Assembly (NCBI GenBank): GCA_028711905.1
Contig: JAQTRI010000210.1
Coordinates: 1 to 6,542, forward strand
Length of the DNA stretch: 6,542 nucleotides
Origin: Candidatus Wallbacteria bacterium
GTDB taxonomy: Bacteria; Muiribacteriota; JAQTZZ01
Direction of reading: 5' to 3'
Shown: piece by piece, positions 5,453-6,542 of the stretch
Layout: the number at the start of each line of letters is the position of its first letter
How positions within the stretch are numbered: the first letter of the stretch is position 1
Notes under the pieces: model-generated
What the model was told of the DNA's origin: nothing
Databases searched by the model: none
What the model saw: only the letters and a program-made list of their open reading frames with translations
Made by a program: the position numbers and the translations under genes

Positions 5453-6118
5453 ATGAACTTTAAGACTGTTATTTTTGATCTGGACGGCACTCTGCTTGAT
5501 ACAATTCAGGATATCGCCTACTCCATGAACACGGTTCTGGAACGACACCATTTCGCCCCACATTCTTCGGAAAGTTATAAAATGATGGTCGGCGATGGGG
5601 CGGTTCAACTTGTGCAAAGAGCTTTGCCTCACGATTGTCGGGATAATCGACTGGCTGAACAACTGGCGGTCGAATTCAGGGAAACATATGCCAGATTCTG
5701 GTCTATGACCACCTGCCTGTATCCGGGCGTAACCGAACTGCTCGACACTCTGACCAGTCTTGAGATTAAAATTGGGGTTCTTTCCAATAAAGACCACGAG
5801 TTTACAGTCCGCGCTGTCAGAGTTCTGCTTCCCGGATGGTTCTTTGATGCTGTAGAAGGCGCAAGGGAAGGAAAGCCGCACAAACCCGATCCCCTTGCAG
5901 TACAGAGTGTCCTGGAAAAAATGAATTCTATCCCCGGTGAAACGGTGATGATTGGGGACAGCGACCATGACATCATTTCAGCGAGACAAGCCGGTGTATT
6001 CGCAGTGGGAGCTCTCTGGGGTTATCGTGACCGGGCAGTGCTTGAGCGCGCCGGTGCGGACATGCTGATCGGTAATCCGGTTGATTTACTCAAGCTTCTG
6101 CTGTACAGGGGAAGTTGA
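5453..6118 (+). CDS. gph: HAD-superfamily hydrolase, phosphoglycolate phosphatase type
   Basis: A 221-aa HAD subfamily IA phosphatase of normal length for the Gph group. Motif I is F8-D9-L-D11-G-T13 (nucleophile and acid/base Asp), motif II is S111 in VLSNK, motif III is K144 in KPHKPDP, and motif IV is G168-D169-S-D171-H-D173 (Mg2+ binding). The helical cap (about 15-85) contains MVGDGAVQLVQRAL, as in phosphoglycolate phosphatases, which remove the phosphate from 2-phosphoglycolate in the cytosol. HAD substrates are hard to predict, so the symbol is a best guess. I chose the ATG at 5453 because family members begin only a few residues before DLDGT. A TTG at 5417 would add 12 non-conserved residues and overlap the rhomboid stop as TTGA, the same arrangement as the reductase start, and cannot be excluded. 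Neither start has a strong ribosome site. Confidence 0.9.
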   Translation: MNFKTVIFDLDGTLLDTIQDIAYSMNTVLERHHFAPHSSESYKMMVGDGAVQLVQRALPHDCRDNRLAEQLAVEFRETYARFWSMTTCLYPGVTELLDTLTSLEIKIGVLSNKDHEFTVRAVRVLLPGWFFDAVEGAREGKPHKPDPLAVQSVLEKMNSIPGETVMIGDSDHDIISARQAGVFAVGALWGYRDRAVLERAGADMLIGNPVDLLKLLLYRGS

Positions 6119-6144
6119 CTATCCATGCCCTGCGCCGATATAAT
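6115..6144 (+). promoter_or_regulatory. strong sigma70-type promoter, predicting a leaderless transcript
   Basis: TTGACT (6115-6120), an 18-base spacer and a perfect TATAAT (6139-6144) precede the last gene. The TGA stop of the phosphatase gene (6116-6118) is inside the -35 box. The ATG at 6151 is separated from the -10 box by only six bases, so transcription would start at or next to the A of the ATG. Confidence 0.6.
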
Positions 6145-6150
6145 TTCTCC

Positions 6151-6542
6151 ATGAAGCGGGTATTTCATCTAATTATAATGTCGATCTGCTTCTTTGTCTT
6201 TGCGGAAGAACAATTTTCACTTGGTGCCAGACTTGATGACCTGGAAACTGTAATTTATGGACAGATCAGGGGCAGTGATTCGCTGGATTCAAGAATCGCC
6301 CGGCTGGAAACCATTGTTTTCGGACGCACTTTTGCTGAAAACAGCCTTGACTCAAGGATGGAGCGTTTAGTGAAACCGTTTTCCCCTGAAGGAACCAACG
6401 ATGTTTCTCTGGTGGCTAAAGTTAATTTTTTGGAGTGGCTCATGCAGAGCAAGGTTTCTGTCATGCCGTTGCTGACCAAGGTTTCCCGTCTGAAAAAGAG
6501 CGCTATCGGGGAGAGCAGTCTTGGAGATCCATTGATCTTTGA
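6151..6542 (+). CDS. secreted protein with 21-residue leucine-rich helical repeats, 3'-truncated by the window end
   Basis: An open frame of 130 codons that runs off the window. Residues 1-18 are a clear signal peptide (MKR, hydrophobic core, cut after FVFA), so the product is exported. The mature part begins with a repeat: SLGARLDDLETVIYG (23-37), SLDSRIARLETIVFG (44-58) and SLDSRMERL (65-73). Arg27, Arg48 and Arg69 are exactly 21 residues apart. Similar S-L-x-x-R-hydrophobic-x-x-L-E-x-hydrophobic-hydrophobic-G repeats occur in exported bacterial proteins of unclear role, often before an enzymatic or wall-binding domain; this comes from memory, not a search. Residues 87-130 continue as helices. 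No ribosome site precedes the ATG, which matches a leaderless message from the promoter at 6115-6144. The alternative ATG at 6178 would remove the positive end of the signal. Function unknown. Confidence 0.75.
   Translation, partial: MKRVFHLIIMSICFFVFAEEQFSLGARLDDLETVIYGQIRGSDSLDSRIARLETIVFGRTFAENSLDSRMERLVKPFSPEGTNDVSLVAKVNFLEWLMQSKVSVMPLLTKVSRLKKSAIGESSLGDPLIF

Noticed and set aside
5372..5968. A 198-codon open frame on the minus strand.
   Set aside because: It lies opposite the phosphatase gene, which has all HAD motifs. The minus-strand protein shows no recognisable motif and no ribosome site was evident.
1..6542. A hidden defence, toxin-antitoxin, CRISPR or biosynthetic system across the window.
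   Set aside because: No repeat-spacer pattern, nuclease, methylase, antitoxin-like DNA-binding pair or linked biosynthetic set was seen. The genes form several small transcription units with no shared pathway.

Overview
The window is ordinary, compact bacterial chromosomal DNA of roughly 50% GC. Every supportable gene is on the + strand, and gaps are short or replaced by overlaps. No rRNA, tRNA, CRISPR array, intact insertion sequence or phage gene is visible. The signal peptides, Shine-Dalgarno sites, sigma70-type promoters and intrinsic terminator are bacterial. I cannot name the taxon. Several little-characterised exported or membrane proteins suggest an environmental lineage away from the well-studied phyla, but that is inference.

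Region 1 (1-2288) looks like one tightly coupled operon. It holds the 3' part of an unrecognised gene with a possible Ig-like domain and an acidic tail. A stand-alone RibD C-terminal (DHFR-fold) reductase follows, started at a TTG that overlaps the previous stop. Next come a 56-codon very basic small protein starting immediately after the reductase stop, and a 22-codon mini-ORF with a near-consensus Shine-Dalgarno. The mini-ORF's stop overlaps the ATG of a patatin-like phospholipase. Each of these junctions touches or overlaps, which suggests translational coupling.

Region 2 (2289-3638) has its own promoter and encodes an exported serine hydrolase of the class A beta-lactamase / DD-peptidase fold. 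It has SxxK, SDN and KGG motifs but no obvious Glu166 equivalent.

Region 3 (3639-4199) has a promoter whose -35 box contains the previous stop codon, then a 105-aa protein I do not recognise. Its last four codons and stop lie inside a 112-bp imperfect palindrome that resembles a miniature transposable element. A strong intrinsic terminator follows.

Region 4 (4200-6118) encodes a membrane protein with two TFIIB-type zinc ribbons fused to a rhomboid protease. A HAD-family phosphatase of the phosphoglycolate phosphatase type follows, probably in the same transcript.

Region 5 (6119-6542) has a strong promoter candidate only six bases before the ATG of a secreted protein with 21-residue repeats. 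That protein is cut by the window end. The spacing predicts a leaderless mRNA.

The operons do not form one obvious pathway. Three products (patatin, serine hydrolase, rhomboid) are hydrolases of lipid, peptide or membrane-protein substrates, and at least four proteins act at or beyond the membrane or could do so. I do not see a convincing new multi-gene system. The points most worth checking are the palindromic element that supplies a stop codon, the coupled mini-ORF ahead of the patatin gene, the zinc ribbon-rhomboid fusion and the predicted leaderless gene.
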